Shown: positions 33,410 through 42,962, numbered from the stretch's first letter. The stretch is DNA of 64,000 bases from Hymenobacter sp. 15J16-1T3B (GCF_020711235.1 NZ_JAJFAV010000008.1:1-64000), one strand, 5' to 3'. A program made the numbers and translations. The notes: generated from the sequence alone by a model not told the origin.

Positions 33410-34402
33410 ATGCTCCGTACCGACTGGACGCTTGCCGAAGTTCACGCCCTCTACCACCAACCCGTCCTGCAGCTCGTGGCTCAAGCCAGCGAAGTGCACC
33501 GCCAGCACCAGACCACCGGCGAAGTGCAGGTGTGCACGCTGCTCTCGGTGAAAACCGGCGGCTGCCCCGAAGACTGCGCCTACTGCCCCCAGGCCGCCCG
33601 CTACCACACCGGCGTACAGGCCCACAAGCTGCTGCCCGACGCCGAAGTAATTGCTGCTGCCCAGCGCGCCAAGGACGCCGGCTCCACCCGCTTCTGCATG
33701 GGCGCTGCCTGGCGCGAAGTGCGCGACAACCGCGACTTCGACCGCGTGCTCGGCATGGTGACGGAAGTGAATAACCTCGGCCTGGAAGTGTGCTGCACCC
33801 TGGGCATGCTCAACGAGTACCAGGCCGAGCGCCTCAAGCAGGCTGGCCTCTACGCCTACAACCACAACCTCGACACCAGCGAGGACCACTACTCGAACAT
33901 CATCACCACCCGCACCTACGACGACCGGCTCGACACGCTGGAGCACGTGCGCAAGGCGGGCATTTCGGTGTGCTCGGGCGGCATCATCGGCCTGGGCGAA
34001 ACGGACGAGGACCGGGTGAAGATGCTGCACACCCTGGCCACGCTGCCGGCCCACCCCGAGTCGGTGCCGGTGAATGCGCTGGTGCCGGTGGCGGGCACCC
34101 CCCTGGCCGAGCAGCCCCGCGTGAGCGTGTGGGAAATGCTGCGCATGATTGCCACGGCCCGCATTCTGATGCCGAACACGATGGTACGCCTCTCGGCCGG
34201 CCGCCAAGAAATGCCGGTAACTGAGCAGGCGCTGTGCTTTCTGGCCGGGGCCAACTCCATCTTCTCGGGCGAAAAGCTGCTGACCACGCCCAACCCCGAC
34301 TTCGACGCCGACAAGGAAATGTTTGCCCTGCTGGGCCTCACGCCGCGCGCCGCCTTTAAAAACCACGTGCCCGAAGGCGCCACCGTGCTGGCGGCTGTGT
34401 AG
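33410..34402 (+). CDS. bioB: Biotin synthase
   Basis: 330 aa from ATG 33410 ([18 protein letters not shown]). A radical SAM enzyme that inserts sulfur into dethiobiotin. The [4Fe-4S] cysteines are GCPEDCAYC (Cys52, Cys56, Cys59); the [2Fe-2S]-related region RFCMGAAWR and [12 protein letters not shown] are present, as is [17 protein letters not shown]. It is the first gene of the biotin cluster, 148 bases ahead of the next open frame. Cytoplasmic. Confidence 0.97.
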   Translation: MLRTDWTLAEVHALYHQPVLQLVAQASEVHRQHQTTGEVQVCTLLSVKTGGCPEDCAYCPQAARYHTGVQAHKLLPDAEVIAAAQRAKDAGSTRFCMGAAWREVRDNRDFDRVLGMVTEVNNLGLEVCCTLGMLNEYQAERLKQAGLYAYNHNLDTSEDHYSNIITTRTYDDRLDTLEHVRKAGISVCSGGIIGLGETDEDRVKMLHTLATLPAHPESVPVNALVPVAGTPLAEQPRVSVWEMLRMIATARILMPNTMVRLSAGRQEMPVTEQALCFLAGANSIFSGEKLLTTPNPDFDADKEMFALLGLTPRAAFKNHVPEGATVLAAV

Positions 34403-34550
34403 GAGCTGCGGGTTTGCGGGCAGGAGTTCGGGAAGTAAGTGGGAAGTCCGGTTTGCTGCGCTTGCAGGAGCTTAGGCCCCGCTGCTTTTCGAACTCCTGC
34501 CCGACGCGACTCGTACCCTCCTACCCGCACACCCTCATACCCTACGACTT

Positions 34551-34817
34551 GTGGACATCCTTTTCGACCTCAACCTCGACCACGCTTACGCCGAGCACCT
34601 GCGCCAGCAGCAACCCGATTCGGTGGCTGCCCAGGAACTCATCACCGACCTGGAAGACAAAATCGGGGCGGCGGTGAACCTGGTGTGGCAGCGCCACCGC
34701 ACCCTGCCCGCCGTCGGCGACCGGGTGGAGGTGGACTCCGAGTGGGTCGTCATCACGGCCCGCACCTTTGGCCAGGACGGCTCGGTGTGGCTGGCGGCCG
34801 GCCGATTCGAAGTATAG
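34551..34817 (+). CDS. Small protein of unknown function inside the biotin cluster
   Basis: 88 aa with a GTG start at 34551 (MDILFDLNLDHAYAEHL). It is acidic at the N-terminus and has a compact beta-rich end (VGDRVEVDSEWVVITARTF, then GSVWLAAGRFEV). No known domain recognised. It lies between bioB and bioF with 39 bases to the bioF ATG, so it is probably part of the operon. Good coding composition and its fit between the genes support it being real, but no homologue was recognised. Confidence 0.55.
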   Translation: MDILFDLNLDHAYAEHLRQQQPDSVAAQELITDLEDKIGAAVNLVWQRHRTLPAVGDRVEVDSEWVVITARTFGQDGSVWLAAGRFEV

Positions 34818-34856
34818 TTGCCGCGGTGCCCGTCGGCGCCGCAGCCTTTTTTCCCA

Positions 34857-36020
34857 ATGCCCGACGCTTCACTTCTTCTCGAGCGGCTGGCCCGGCAGCT
34901 GCAGCAGCGCGAGCAGGCCGGTACGCGCCGCCGGCTGCCGCCCCCGCCCGCAGCCGGGCTGGTTGACTTTGCCTCTAATGACTACCTCGGCCTGAGCCGG
35001 CACCCGGCCCTGCGCCGCGCCGTGCAGCAGGCTGCCGCTGATGAGCAGGCGGGCACCGGCAGCACCGGCGCCCGCCTGCTCACCGGCAACTCGGCCGCCG
35101 CCGAAGCCCTGGAAGCGCAGATGGCCGCCCTGCACGGGGCCGAGGCCGCCTTGCTTTTCACTTCGGGCTACGCCGCCAACCACGGCTTTTTCGCCGCCGT
35201 GCCCCAGCGCGCCGACGTGATTCTCTACGACGAGGCCTCCCACGCCTCGGTGAAAGACGGCATCCGCGGGTCTTTTGCCACGGCCTACAGCTTCCGCCAC
35301 AACGACGTAGCCGACCTGCAGCGCCGCCTCGCCCGCCTGCAGTTGCCGGCCGGGGCCGCGGTGTTCGTGGCCGTGGAAGCAGTGTACTCCATGGGCGGCG
35401 ACCAAGCCCCGCTGCGCGAATTGGCCGCGGCTTGCCGGGAAGTCGGCGCGCACCTCGTGGTCGACGAAGCGCACAGCGTGGGCGTGTACGGGCCGCAGGG
35501 TGCCGGGCTGGTGGCCGAACTGGGGCTGACCGAGCAGGTGCTGGCCCGCGTCGTCACCTTCGGCAAGGCCCTGGGTGGGCAGGGCGCGGCTGTGGTGGGC
35601 CCCGTCCTGCTGCGCGACTACCTGCTAAACTTCAGCCGGCCGTTTATTTACACCACTGCCCTACCGGCGTACACCGTGGCGGCCCTGCAAGCCGCCTACG
35701 ACCTGCTGCCCACCCTCGACGCCGAGCGGCAGCTGCTGCGCGCCCGGGCCGCTTACCTGGCCGGGCAGTTAGCCACCTTGCCGGGCGCCGAGGTTTCGGC
35801 CAGCGCCGGCGTCATTCAGCCCCTGCGCCTGCCCCGGCTTAGCCCGGCCGAGGTGCGCAGCGTGGCCGCGCGGGTGCAGCAGGCCGGCTTCGACGTGCGC
35901 GCCATTGTGCCGCCCACCGTGCCCGCGGGCGGGCAGTGCCTGCGCCTGATCGTGCACAGTTTCAACTCCGAATCCGACATCGATGACCTCGTTTCCGCCC
36001 TCCGTTCGGCGCTGGCCTGA
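34857..36020 (+). CDS. bioF: 8-amino-7-oxononanoate synthase
   Basis: 387 aa from ATG 34857 (MPDASLLLERLARQL); an earlier TTG at 34818 is less likely. A PLP enzyme that joins pimeloyl-thioester and alanine. Lys237 in TFGKALGG binds PLP; His129 in EASHAS and the DEAHSVG motif (203-209) are the usual cofactor contacts. Its last 38 bases overlap the start of bioD in another frame, so the two genes are translationally linked. Confidence 0.96.
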   Translation: MPDASLLLERLARQLQQREQAGTRRRLPPPPAAGLVDFASNDYLGLSRHPALRRAVQQAAADEQAGTGSTGARLLTGNSAAAEALEAQMAALHGAEAALLFTSGYAANHGFFAAVPQRADVILYDEASHASVKDGIRGSFATAYSFRHNDVADLQRRLARLQLPAGAAVFVAVEAVYSMGGDQAPLRELAAACREVGAHLVVDEAHSVGVYGPQGAGLVAELGLTEQVLARVVTFGKALGGQGAAVVGPVLLRDYLLNFSRPFIYTTALPAYTVAALQAAYDLLPTLDAERQLLRARAAYLAGQLATLPGAEVSASAGVIQPLRLPRLSPAEVRSVAARVQQAGFDVRAIVPPTVPAGGQCLRLIVHSFNSESDIDDLVSALRSALA

Positions 36021-36684
36021 GCAGCCCGAGCGGCTTTTCGTTACCGGCATCGGCACCGACGTGGGCAAGACCGTGGCCGCGGCCATTCTCACCCAGAGCC
36101 TCGGCGCCGATTACTGGAAACCCGTGCAGGCCGGTGGCCTTGCCCATACCGACGCGGCCGAAGTGCGCCGCCTCGTTACGCACCCGGGCAGCTCCTTCCA
36201 TCCCGAGCGGCACCGCCTGCAGCTGGCCGCCTCGCCCCACCGCGCCGCCGCGGCCGAGGGTGTACTGATTCAGGCCGCCGACTTCACCCTGCCCGCCACG
36301 CCTAATCACCTGGTGGTGGAAGGCGCCGGCGGGCTGCTGGTGCCGCTGGCCCCCGGCCTGCTCGTGGCCGAGCTGGTGCAGCACCTCGGCTTGGCCGTGG
36401 TGGTGGTCAGCCGGCACTACCTGGGCTCCATCAACCACACCCTGCTCACCCTGGAGGCCTTGCGGCAGCGCGGCATTCCGGTGCGCGGGCTGGTCTTCAA
36501 CGGCCCCGACGACCCCATCACCGAAGCTGCCATCCTCGCCTACACCGACGCGCCGGTGCTGCTACGCCTGCGCCAGGAGCCCGAGCTGACGCCGCAGGTG
36601 GTGGAAGCCTACGCCCGGCAAGTGCAGTGGCAGCAGACTGACTCCGTGGGGCCAACCGTCCCGCCAAAACCTAAACCCAGCTAA
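35983..36684 (+). CDS. bioD: Dethiobiotin synthetase
   Basis: 233 aa. It closes the ureido ring with ATP and CO2. P-loop GIGTDVGKT (22-30), substrate-contact YWKPVQAG, and VEGAGGLLVP are diagnostic for BioD. The ATG at 35983 lies inside bioF; conserved sequence starts around residue 17, so an in-frame start closer to the bioF stop cannot be excluded. 162 bases separate it from bioA. Confidence 0.95.
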   Translation: MTSFPPSVRRWPEQPERLFVTGIGTDVGKTVAAAILTQSLGADYWKPVQAGGLAHTDAAEVRRLVTHPGSSFHPERHRLQLAASPHRAAAAEGVLIQAADFTLPATPNHLVVEGAGGLLVPLAPGLLVAELVQHLGLAVVVVSRHYLGSINHTLLTLEALRQRGIPVRGLVFNGPDDPITEAAILAYTDAPVLLRLRQEPELTPQVVEAYARQVQWQQTDSVGPTVPPKPKPS

Positions 36685-36846
36685 ACCTGGTTTTACGCCC
36701 GCGCCGACCGCAGCCGCTGCTTGAACGGTTTTACGCCGCCTGCGTGCTCAGTGCGCAGGTCTTGGTATTGCGGCAGCGCGGCTTGGTCGCGCACCTTTCG
36801 CCGGCCCCGCCGCGGGCCACTCATACCGCCGCTTTTTCTTCTCGAC

Positions 36847-38175
36847 ATGACCTTAGCCGAACGCGACGCTGCCGTCCTCTGGCACCCCTACACCCAGATG
36901 CAGACCGCCCCGCTGCCCATTGCGGTGGTTGGCGGCGAGGGCGCTTGGCTTGTAGCCGACGACGGCCGCCGCTACCTCGACGCCGTGGCCTCGTGGTGGG
37001 TGAACCTGCACGGGCACGCCCATCCCGTCATTGCCCGACGCGTGAGCGAACAGCTCGGTACGCTGGCCCACGTGATGTTTGCCGGCTTCACCCACGCCCC
37101 GGCCGTGGAGCTGGCCGAAGGGCTGCTGCGCGTGTTGCCCGCCAATCAGCGCCGCGTGTTCTACTCCGACAACGGCGCCACCGCCATTGAAGTGGCCCTG
37201 AAAATGGCCGTGCAGTACTTCTACCACCTGGGTCAGCCCGAGCGCCGCACCCTGGTAGCCTTCCGCGACTCCTACCACGGCGACACGTTCGGGGCCATGG
37301 CGGTGAGTGCGCGCTCGGCCTTCACCGCGCCCTTCGCCGAGCTGCTCTTCGACGTGCAGTACATCGACGTGCCGGTGCCGGGCCGCGAAGCCGAGGCACT
37401 GGCCCAGCTCGACGCCATTCTGCGGGAGCACGCCGTGGCCGCCTTCATTTTCGAGCCGCTGGTGCTCGGCACCGCCGGCATGGTCATGTACGAGCCCGCC
37501 GCCCTCGACGCGCTTATCCGCCGCTGTCACGCCGCCGGCGCGCTCTGCATTGCCGACGAGGTGATGACCGGCTTCGGGCGCACCGGCCGCCTGTTCGCCG
37601 CCGATTTTCTCACCGAGCAGCCTGATTTATTTTGCCTTTCCAAGGGCCTGACCGGCGGCACCATGGCCCTGGGCGCTACCACCTGCACGGTCGCCGTCTA
37701 CGAGGCCTTTCTGAGTGAAGACCGCGCCCGCACCTTTTTCCACGGCCACTCCTACACCGCCAACCCCGTGGCCTGCGCCGCCGGCTTGGCCAGCCTGGAG
37801 CTGCTGCTTACCCCGGAGTCGGGCGCCGACCGGGCGCGCATAGCCGCCCGGCACGCCGCCGTTGCCGAGGAGCTACGCGGGCAGCCGGGCATTCGGGCCG
37901 TGCGGCAGCGGGGCACTATCCTGGCCGTGGAGTTCGGGGCCGATGGCACTTCCTACTTCAGCCGCCTGCGCGACGAGTTTTACGCCCTGGGCCTAGCGCG
38001 CGGCGTGGTGCTGCGCCCGCTCGGCAACATCGTGTACGTGCTGCCGCCCTACTGCATCCAGGACGAAGAACTCGACCTAGTGTACGAGGTGCTGCGCGCC
38101 ATGCGGGCGCTGGTGCTGCGCCCCGCCGATACCGCCGCTGCCACGCATTTGCCCGAATTTCCGCTCAATGACTAA
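36847..38175 (+). CDS. bioA: Adenosylmethionine-8-amino-7-oxononanoate aminotransferase
   Basis: 442 aa from ATG 36847; a long in-frame extension upstream is rejected because LWHPYTQM (11-18), the conserved BioA start, follows directly. Class III PLP aminotransferase; Lys266 in LSKGLTGG binds PLP and Asp237 in DEVMTGFGRTG holds the pyridine N. It uses S-adenosylmethionine as amino donor, by family knowledge. The last 8 bases overlap the ketosynthase gene. Confidence 0.96.
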   Translation: MTLAERDAAVLWHPYTQMQTAPLPIAVVGGEGAWLVADDGRRYLDAVASWWVNLHGHAHPVIARRVSEQLGTLAHVMFAGFTHAPAVELAEGLLRVLPANQRRVFYSDNGATAIEVALKMAVQYFYHLGQPERRTLVAFRDSYHGDTFGAMAVSARSAFTAPFAELLFDVQYIDVPVPGREAEALAQLDAILREHAVAAFIFEPLVLGTAGMVMYEPAALDALIRRCHAAGALCIADEVMTGFGRTGRLFAADFLTEQPDLFCLSKGLTGGTMALGATTCTVAVYEAFLSEDRARTFFHGHSYTANPVACAAGLASLELLLTPESGADRARIAARHAAVAEELRGQPGIRAVRQRGTILAVEFGADGTSYFSRLRDEFYALGLARGVVLRPLGNIVYVLPPYCIQDEELDLVYEVLRAMRALVLRPADTAAATHLPEFPLND

Positions 38176-39385
38176 TTCCGTCCTGCCGGCCGTCGTCATC
38201 CGTGGCTGGGGCAGCGCCTCGGCCCTGGGCGTGGCTTTCGACGCCGCGGCCCCGTACCCGTTCGGCCCGGACGCGCACCACGCCGGCTTGGCCGTGGCCG
38301 CCCTGCCGCCCGCCGCCGAAGCCGCCGTGGAGGCCCTGCGCCGCAGCCGCCCCGCCTACCGCGCCCTCGACCGCAGCGTGCTGCTGGCCCTGCTCACGGC
38401 CCGCCAAGCCGTAGCGCAAGCGGGCTGGTCGGTTGCTGCTGATTCAACCCCAGCCCTGCTGCCGGCAGCTGCCGAACCGGCAACGCTGGCCGTCAGCATC
38501 GGTTCCTCGCGCGGGGCGACCGAGCGGCTCGAGGCCTTCCACGCCGAGTTTCTGCGCACCGGCAGCGCGGCCCCCGCGGCCTCGCCGCTCACCACGCTCG
38601 GCAACGTGGCCAGCTGGGTAGCCGACGAGTTGGGCGGCGCGCAAGCGGCCATCAGTCACAGCAGCACCTGCAGCACAGCCTTGCAGGCCCTGGGCAACGC
38701 CGTGGCTTGGCTGCGCGCCGGCCTGGCGCAGCGCTTCGTGGCCGGCGGCACCGAGGCCCCGCTCACCGCCTTTTCCCTGGCTCAAATGCAGGCCGTGGGC
38801 ATCTACTCCACCCTGCCGGCCGCGGACTGGCCCTGCCGCCCCGGCGCGGGCGGCGCGTCCACCTTCGTGTTGGGCGAAGGCGCGGCCGTGCTGGCTCTCG
38901 AAGCCGTGCCCGCCGAACAGCTGCGCCCCGGCGACTTGGTGCTGGAAAGTGTAGGTTTTGGCTTCGAAGCCACCGGCACCAAAACCGGCCTTACGCCCGA
39001 CGGCCGGCACTTCCAGCAGGCCATGCGGCAGGCCCTGCAGCTGGCCGGCCTCGCTCCCGCCGATATTGACCTGGCGGTGCTGCACAGCCCCGGCACCCGC
39101 GCCGGTGACGCGGCGGAGCAGGCGGCGCTAGCGGCCGTGTTCGGGGCTGACTTGCCGGCTTGTACTTCCAACAAGTGGCTGCTCGGGCACACGCTCGGGG
39201 CTTCCGGGGCGCTGAGCGTAGCTTGGGCGCTGGAGCTGCTGCGGCGGCAGGAGCTGCCGCCGGCGCTGCCCTTCGCCAGCTGGCTTAATGAGCACCCGCT
39301 CCGCCGGCCGGCCCGGCGGGTGTTCATCAACGCGGCTGGTTTCGGGGGCAACGCGGCCTGCGCGCTGGTGCGGCGGGTAGCGTAG
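38168..39385 (+). CDS. Beta-ketoacyl-ACP synthase-like protein of the biotin cluster
   Basis: 405 aa, start overlapping bioA by 8 bases (ATGACTAA), so probably translated with it. Ketosynthase fold with all three active-site positions: Cys168 in SSTCSTA, His306 in LHSPGT and His341 in KWLLGHTLGASG with Lys336. The full set supports a catalytically active condensing enzyme, but the sequence is divergent from FabF. A likely role is elongating the pimeloyl precursor for BioF; the alternative is an unrelated lipid step. Neither bioC nor bioH is in the window. Confidence 0.85.
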   Translation: MTNSVLPAVVIRGWGSASALGVAFDAAAPYPFGPDAHHAGLAVAALPPAAEAAVEALRRSRPAYRALDRSVLLALLTARQAVAQAGWSVAADSTPALLPAAAEPATLAVSIGSSRGATERLEAFHAEFLRTGSAAPAASPLTTLGNVASWVADELGGAQAAISHSSTCSTALQALGNAVAWLRAGLAQRFVAGGTEAPLTAFSLAQMQAVGIYSTLPAADWPCRPGAGGASTFVLGEGAAVLALEAVPAEQLRPGDLVLESVGFGFEATGTKTGLTPDGRHFQQAMRQALQLAGLAPADIDLAVLHSPGTRAGDAAEQAALAAVFGADLPACTSNKWLLGHTLGASGALSVAWALELLRRQELPPALPFASWLNEHPLRRPARRVFINAAGFGGNAACALVRRVA

Positions 39386-39448
39386 GGCGTGGACCGGGCG
39401 GGCAAAATGCCGTATGTTCGCCATGCCGCGCTTTTCCCACGTTGCTCC

Positions 39449-40804
39449 ATGAAATCATTCGCGCTTCTCTCCGCCGTTCTGGCCCTTCCCTTTGCCGCCG
39501 CTGCCCAGCTGGCCCCACCGCCCGCTGATGCCGACATCCAAAAGATGGTGGGCGAACTTTCGGCCGACCGTCTCAAGGACGACATCTACAAACTGGTGAG
39601 CTTCGGCACCCGCCACACGCTCTCCGACACCAAGGACAAAAAACGCGGCATCGGGGCGGCCCGGCGCTGGGTGGAAGACGAGTTTCGCAAGTACGCCAAG
39701 GCCAGCGGCGGGCGCCTGAAAGTGGAGCAGGACACCTTCACGGTGAAGCCCGACGGCCGCCGCGTCGACGTGAAAACCGTCATGGCCAACGTCATGGCTA
39801 CCCTGCCCGGCACCGACCCCAACGACAACCGCGTGTTCATCGTCAGCGGCCACCTCGACTCGCGCGTGACCGACGTAATGAACCGCACCGCCGACGCGCC
39901 CGGCGCCAACGACGACGGCTCGGGCGTGGCCACGGTGATGGAGCTGGCCCGCGTCATGTCGACGCGCAAGTTCCCCTGCACCATCGTGTTCGTGGCCGTG
40001 CAGGGCGAAGAGCAGAGTTTGATCGGCTCGGGCTACCTGGCCAAGAAAGCCAAGCAGCTGAACTGGAACGTGGTGGGCATGCTCAATAACGACATCGTGG
40101 GCAACTCCCACGGCCACGACCCGGACCTGAGCGACGCCGGCCGCGTGCGGGTGTTCAGCGAGGGTGTGCCCGCGAACGAGACGCCCGAGCAGGCCCAGCT
40201 GCGCCGGCAGCTCTCCTCCGAAAACGACTCGCCCTCCCGGCAGCTGGCCCGCTACGCCAAGCAGGCCGGCGAGCAGTACGTGAGCGGCCACCAGGTGGAG
40301 CTGGAGTACCGCCCCGACCGGTTTCTGCGCGGCGGCGACCATACGCCCTTCAACCAGCAGGGCTACGCGGCCATCCGCTTCTCGGAGATGAACGAGGACT
40401 TCACCCACCAGCACCAGGACCTGCGCACCGAAGCCGGCCGGCAGTACGGCGACCTGCCCGAATTCGTCGACTACGAATACCTACGCAAGAACACCGGCGT
40501 GAACCTGGCCACCCTGGCCGGCCTGGCCCTGGCGCCGGCGGCCCCGCAAAACGTGGGCGTGCTCACCGCCGGCCTCACCAACCGCACCCAGCTCAAGTGG
40601 GAAGCCCCCGCCACCGGCCGCCAGCCCGCCGGCTACGTGGTGCTAATGCGCGAAACGTCCTCGCCGGTGTGGCAGCAGCGTTTTCCGGCCCAGGGCCTCA
40701 CGGCGGATCTGCCCCACAGCAAGGACAACTACATCTTCGGTGTGGCCGCGGTGGATGCCCAGGGGCACGAGAGTTTGCCGGTGATTCCCAAGCCGGTGCG
40801 CTGA
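39449..40804 (+). CDS. Secreted M28 family aminopeptidase with Fn3-like domain
   Basis: 451 aa from ATG 39449 (MKSFALLSAVLALPFAAAA, signal peptide). Two-zinc M28 core: SGHLDSR (His, Asp), ANDDGSG (bridging Asp), GEEQSLIGS (catalytic Glu pair), NNDIVGN (Asp) and GGDHTPFNQQG (His). The C-terminal 90 residues (APQNVGVL, TQLKWEAP, GYVVLMRE, YIFGVAAVD) resemble a fibronectin type III domain. Periplasmic or secreted peptide degradation. It follows the ketosynthase gene but probably has its own transcript. Confidence 0.92.
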   Translation: MKSFALLSAVLALPFAAAAQLAPPPADADIQKMVGELSADRLKDDIYKLVSFGTRHTLSDTKDKKRGIGAARRWVEDEFRKYAKASGGRLKVEQDTFTVKPDGRRVDVKTVMANVMATLPGTDPNDNRVFIVSGHLDSRVTDVMNRTADAPGANDDGSGVATVMELARVMSTRKFPCTIVFVAVQGEEQSLIGSGYLAKKAKQLNWNVVGMLNNDIVGNSHGHDPDLSDAGRVRVFSEGVPANETPEQAQLRRQLSSENDSPSRQLARYAKQAGEQYVSGHQVELEYRPDRFLRGGDHTPFNQQGYAAIRFSEMNEDFTHQHQDLRTEAGRQYGDLPEFVDYEYLRKNTGVNLATLAGLALAPAAPQNVGVLTAGLTNRTQLKWEAPATGRQPAGYVVLMRETSSPVWQQRFPAQGLTADLPHSKDNYIFGVAAVDAQGHESLPVIPKPVR

Positions 40805-40916
40805 TGAACGGTTAAAGCCGTCTTGGGGTCAGCCGCCAGGGGTTGTAGACCCGCGCCAGAGCACGGGCGTTGTTGAGCGAAGGGCGTAGAGTACTCCGAG
40901 TTCAACAACGCTCTAG

Positions 40917-41609
40917 TCAATTTGGTATTCGCTCCCACACGTTTCCGTTCTTGGTCACGAATCGGACCACTCCTGACTGCTGGTCGTAGTCTACCTCGCT
41001 GGTTATTTCCCAGAAGGGGCTGCTACCAACGCGGTTTATGGCGATACTGCTTGCCCGGAAAGAAGTCACACTTGGGTACGTTTTTCCTCGAATGGTAAGC
41101 GCACGAAAATTCGTCACCGTCAAGTCCTCTCCAAATTCTAAATAATTAGAATAAGTCCCACCCATATCGTTGTGCTGCCCTGCATATCCAGGCCAGTAGA
41201 ACTCAGCATTCAATCGTGACCTGTCGTAATGCTGATAAACCGGTATTCTCCTCAGGTCAAAATAGCCCAATAGACCTACGGAGTCTACGCGCTCAATCCG
41301 CATACTCCAATCGTCAAAGTAATAATCTAGATACTCAGTCTGAGCCCCGGATTGCCATAGGGGTACCTTTTCCCTACTTTCTACCCTGCCGACGCGATAC
41401 TGCCGGCGCACATGCTGTTGATTCTCAAACGTCCATTGCTGCTCAGGAGCAAATTGTTGCCATTGCCGATCCGATGCAGTAAACGCGTAATATTTCTCCT
41501 CAGGGCACGGTGGCTCCGTTTGGAGCAGCCCGCATGAAGTCTGAGCCCCCGCTGCTACGATCAGAAATGGCAGAATTTTGGCGGCAGGCACTTTGAGAAT
41601 ATATTTCAT
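40917..41609 (-). CDS. AT-richer lipoprotein, intact member of a small family
   Basis: 230 aa from ATG 41609 (MKYILKVPAAKILPFLIVAAG, then lipobox QTSC). Mature part: YYAFTASDRQWQQF, WTFENQQHVRRQYRVGRVESRE, then beta-rich repeats ending VRFVTKNGNVWERIPN. The same pattern (YYKFSADDRRWMQH, RVYRVERVFEDAK, VRMESVTGGVWELVR) occurs in the decayed gene at 55630-56335, so this is the intact paralogue. Base composition is visibly more AT-rich than the neighbours, suggesting transfer or relaxed selection. Function unknown. Confidence 0.82.
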   Translation of the reverse strand: MKYILKVPAAKILPFLIVAAGAQTSCGLLQTEPPCPEEKYYAFTASDRQWQQFAPEQQWTFENQQHVRRQYRVGRVESREKVPLWQSGAQTEYLDYYFDDWSMRIERVDSVGLLGYFDLRRIPVYQHYDRSRLNAEFYWPGYAGQHNDMGGTYSNYLEFGEDLTVTNFRALTIRGKTYPSVTSFRASSIAINRVGSSPFWEITSEVDYDQQSGVVRFVTKNGNVWERIPN

Positions 41610-41944
41610 AGCATCCAGGAGCGGTGATGCGGAAATAAGTATACACCAGAACAGACCAAGACGGATGCAAAGAGTTTGTGTCTTCAGACTCCTGGCAGTC
41701 GCATCACAAATTGATAAATAATTGACAATCTTACTATTACAACCACAAGATTCAATTTTATATATTATTTTACTTTTAGGCAATAGAAATTGCAGCAGAA
41801 ACAAGGCAATGCGTACTTAGCCGATTGGCTGCGGCTACAGATTACATAGTGCGCGGCATACGGCACCTGTTGGTTACGACACTGTAGGCAACGCTGCTCC
41901 GGACGGATGGATAAGGCTCACTTGCCACCAATCACCCCAAAACC

Positions 41945-41982
41945 GAAAACCCTACCCTTTCATTTTGGTAGGGTTTTCTTTT
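41945..41982 (+). terminator. Terminator without an obvious upstream gene
   Basis: A perfect 12-bp stem (GAAAACCCTACC and complement), 10-nt loop, then TTTT. The nearest plus-strand gene upstream ends 1.1 kb away, behind an opposite-strand gene. Confidence 0.75.
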
Positions 41983-42070
41983 GCGCTCCGACCAACAAAC
42001 AAGCAACCATATACTAATCAAATATTTAGCAACAAGCACCCAACCCCGGCACACGGCGTGCGAAACACCC

Positions 42071-42094
42071 GGCACGAACGACGCTGTTCGTGCC
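42071..42094 (+). promoter_or_regulatory. Leader hairpin before the slipin gene
   Basis: A perfect 9-bp stem (GGCACGAAC and GTTCGTGCC) with a GACGCT loop, 17 nt before the slipin ATG. It is likely in the transcript leader; effect on translation is unknown. Confidence 0.4.
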
Positions 42095-42111
42095 TTACTT
42101 CGCCCCGAGTC

Positions 42112-42879
42112 ATGAGTACCTTCTTTATCCTAGTTATTGTCGTCGCCGTCTTCCTGCTCCTGGGCCTGCGCATTGCGCAGGAGTACGAGCGGGCCATTGT
42201 GTTCCGCTTGGGCCGTTTTATTGGCGTGCGCGGGCCCGGGCTGTACTGGATCATTCCTTTCATCGACCGGCAGCAAACCATCGACATGCGCACCAAGACG
42301 GTGGACCTGGAGCAGCAGGAAACCATCACCAAGGACTCGGTGACCATCAAAGTCAACGCGGTGCTCTGGTTTCGGGTGGTGAACCCGGCCGACGCGGTTA
42401 TCAAGGTGGCTAACTTCAACCAGGCGGTATACCAGCTTTCCGTCACGGCGCTGCGCAACATCATCGGCCAGCACCAGCTCGACGAGGTGCTCAAGTCGCG
42501 CGAGCAGATCAACCGCACCCTGCAGCTGATTGTGGATCAGGCCACCGAGCCCTGGGGCGTGAAGATTGAAATGGTGGAAATCAAGGACGTGGAAATTCCC
42601 GGCTCCATGCAGCGCGCCATGGCCCGCGAGGCCGAGGCCATCCGCGAAAAGCGCGCCCGCATCATCAAGGCCGAAGCCGAGCTGGAAGCCTCCGAGAAGC
42701 TCACCCAGGGCGCCCGGCAGATGCAGGACAGCCCCATGGCCCTGGAGCTGCGCCGCATGCAGATGCTCTCCGAAATTGGCATCGACAACAATACCACCAC
42801 CGTGGTGCTCGTGCCCTCCGACTTCACCAACGCCGCCCGCGCCTTCTCGCAGATGGCCGGCCAGCAGGCCGCTCAGTAG
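42112..42879 (+). CDS. Slipin (stomatin/SPFH family membrane protein)
   Basis: 255 aa from ATG 42112. One N-terminal membrane helix (3-22), then the SPFH domain: EYERAIVFRLGRFIGVRGPGLYWIIPFID, MRTKTVDLEQQETITKDSVTIKV, and LRNIIGQHQLDEVL. The helical end (REAEAIREKRARIIKAEAE) is the usual coiled-coil oligomerisation segment. Slipins organise membrane microdomains and often pair with an NfeD protease; no NfeD is adjacent here. Two small genes follow in the same direction. Confidence 0.93.
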   Translation: MSTFFILVIVVAVFLLLGLRIAQEYERAIVFRLGRFIGVRGPGLYWIIPFIDRQQTIDMRTKTVDLEQQETITKDSVTIKVNAVLWFRVVNPADAVIKVANFNQAVYQLSVTALRNIIGQHQLDEVLKSREQINRTLQLIVDQATEPWGVKIEMVEIKDVEIPGSMQRAMAREAEAIREKRARIIKAEAELEASEKLTQGARQMQDSPMALELRRMQMLSEIGIDNNTTTVVLVPSDFTNAARAFSQMAGQQAAQ

Positions 42880-42962
42880 GCCCCCTCCCCAACGTCGGCC
42901 CACCACGGGGCAGCTGTACCGCTCAAGTCACTTCACTCCTTCACCCAATCACGCTTTCACCG

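Larger units (their letters stand above)
41610..42111. other. Divergent intergenic region with a terminator
   Basis: 502 bases. Left part (41640-41790) is very AT-rich, probably the promoter area of the minus-strand lipoprotein. 41820-41944 is GC-balanced and has no recognised gene. A strong plus-strand terminator (41945-41982) follows, then the slipin leader with a hairpin at 42071-42094. No tRNA-like T-loop was found. Confidence 0.55.

Noticed and set aside
41820-41944. tRNA gene before the terminator at 41945
   Set aside because: No T-loop (GTTCRANNC), no acceptor-stem pairing of the right spacing.
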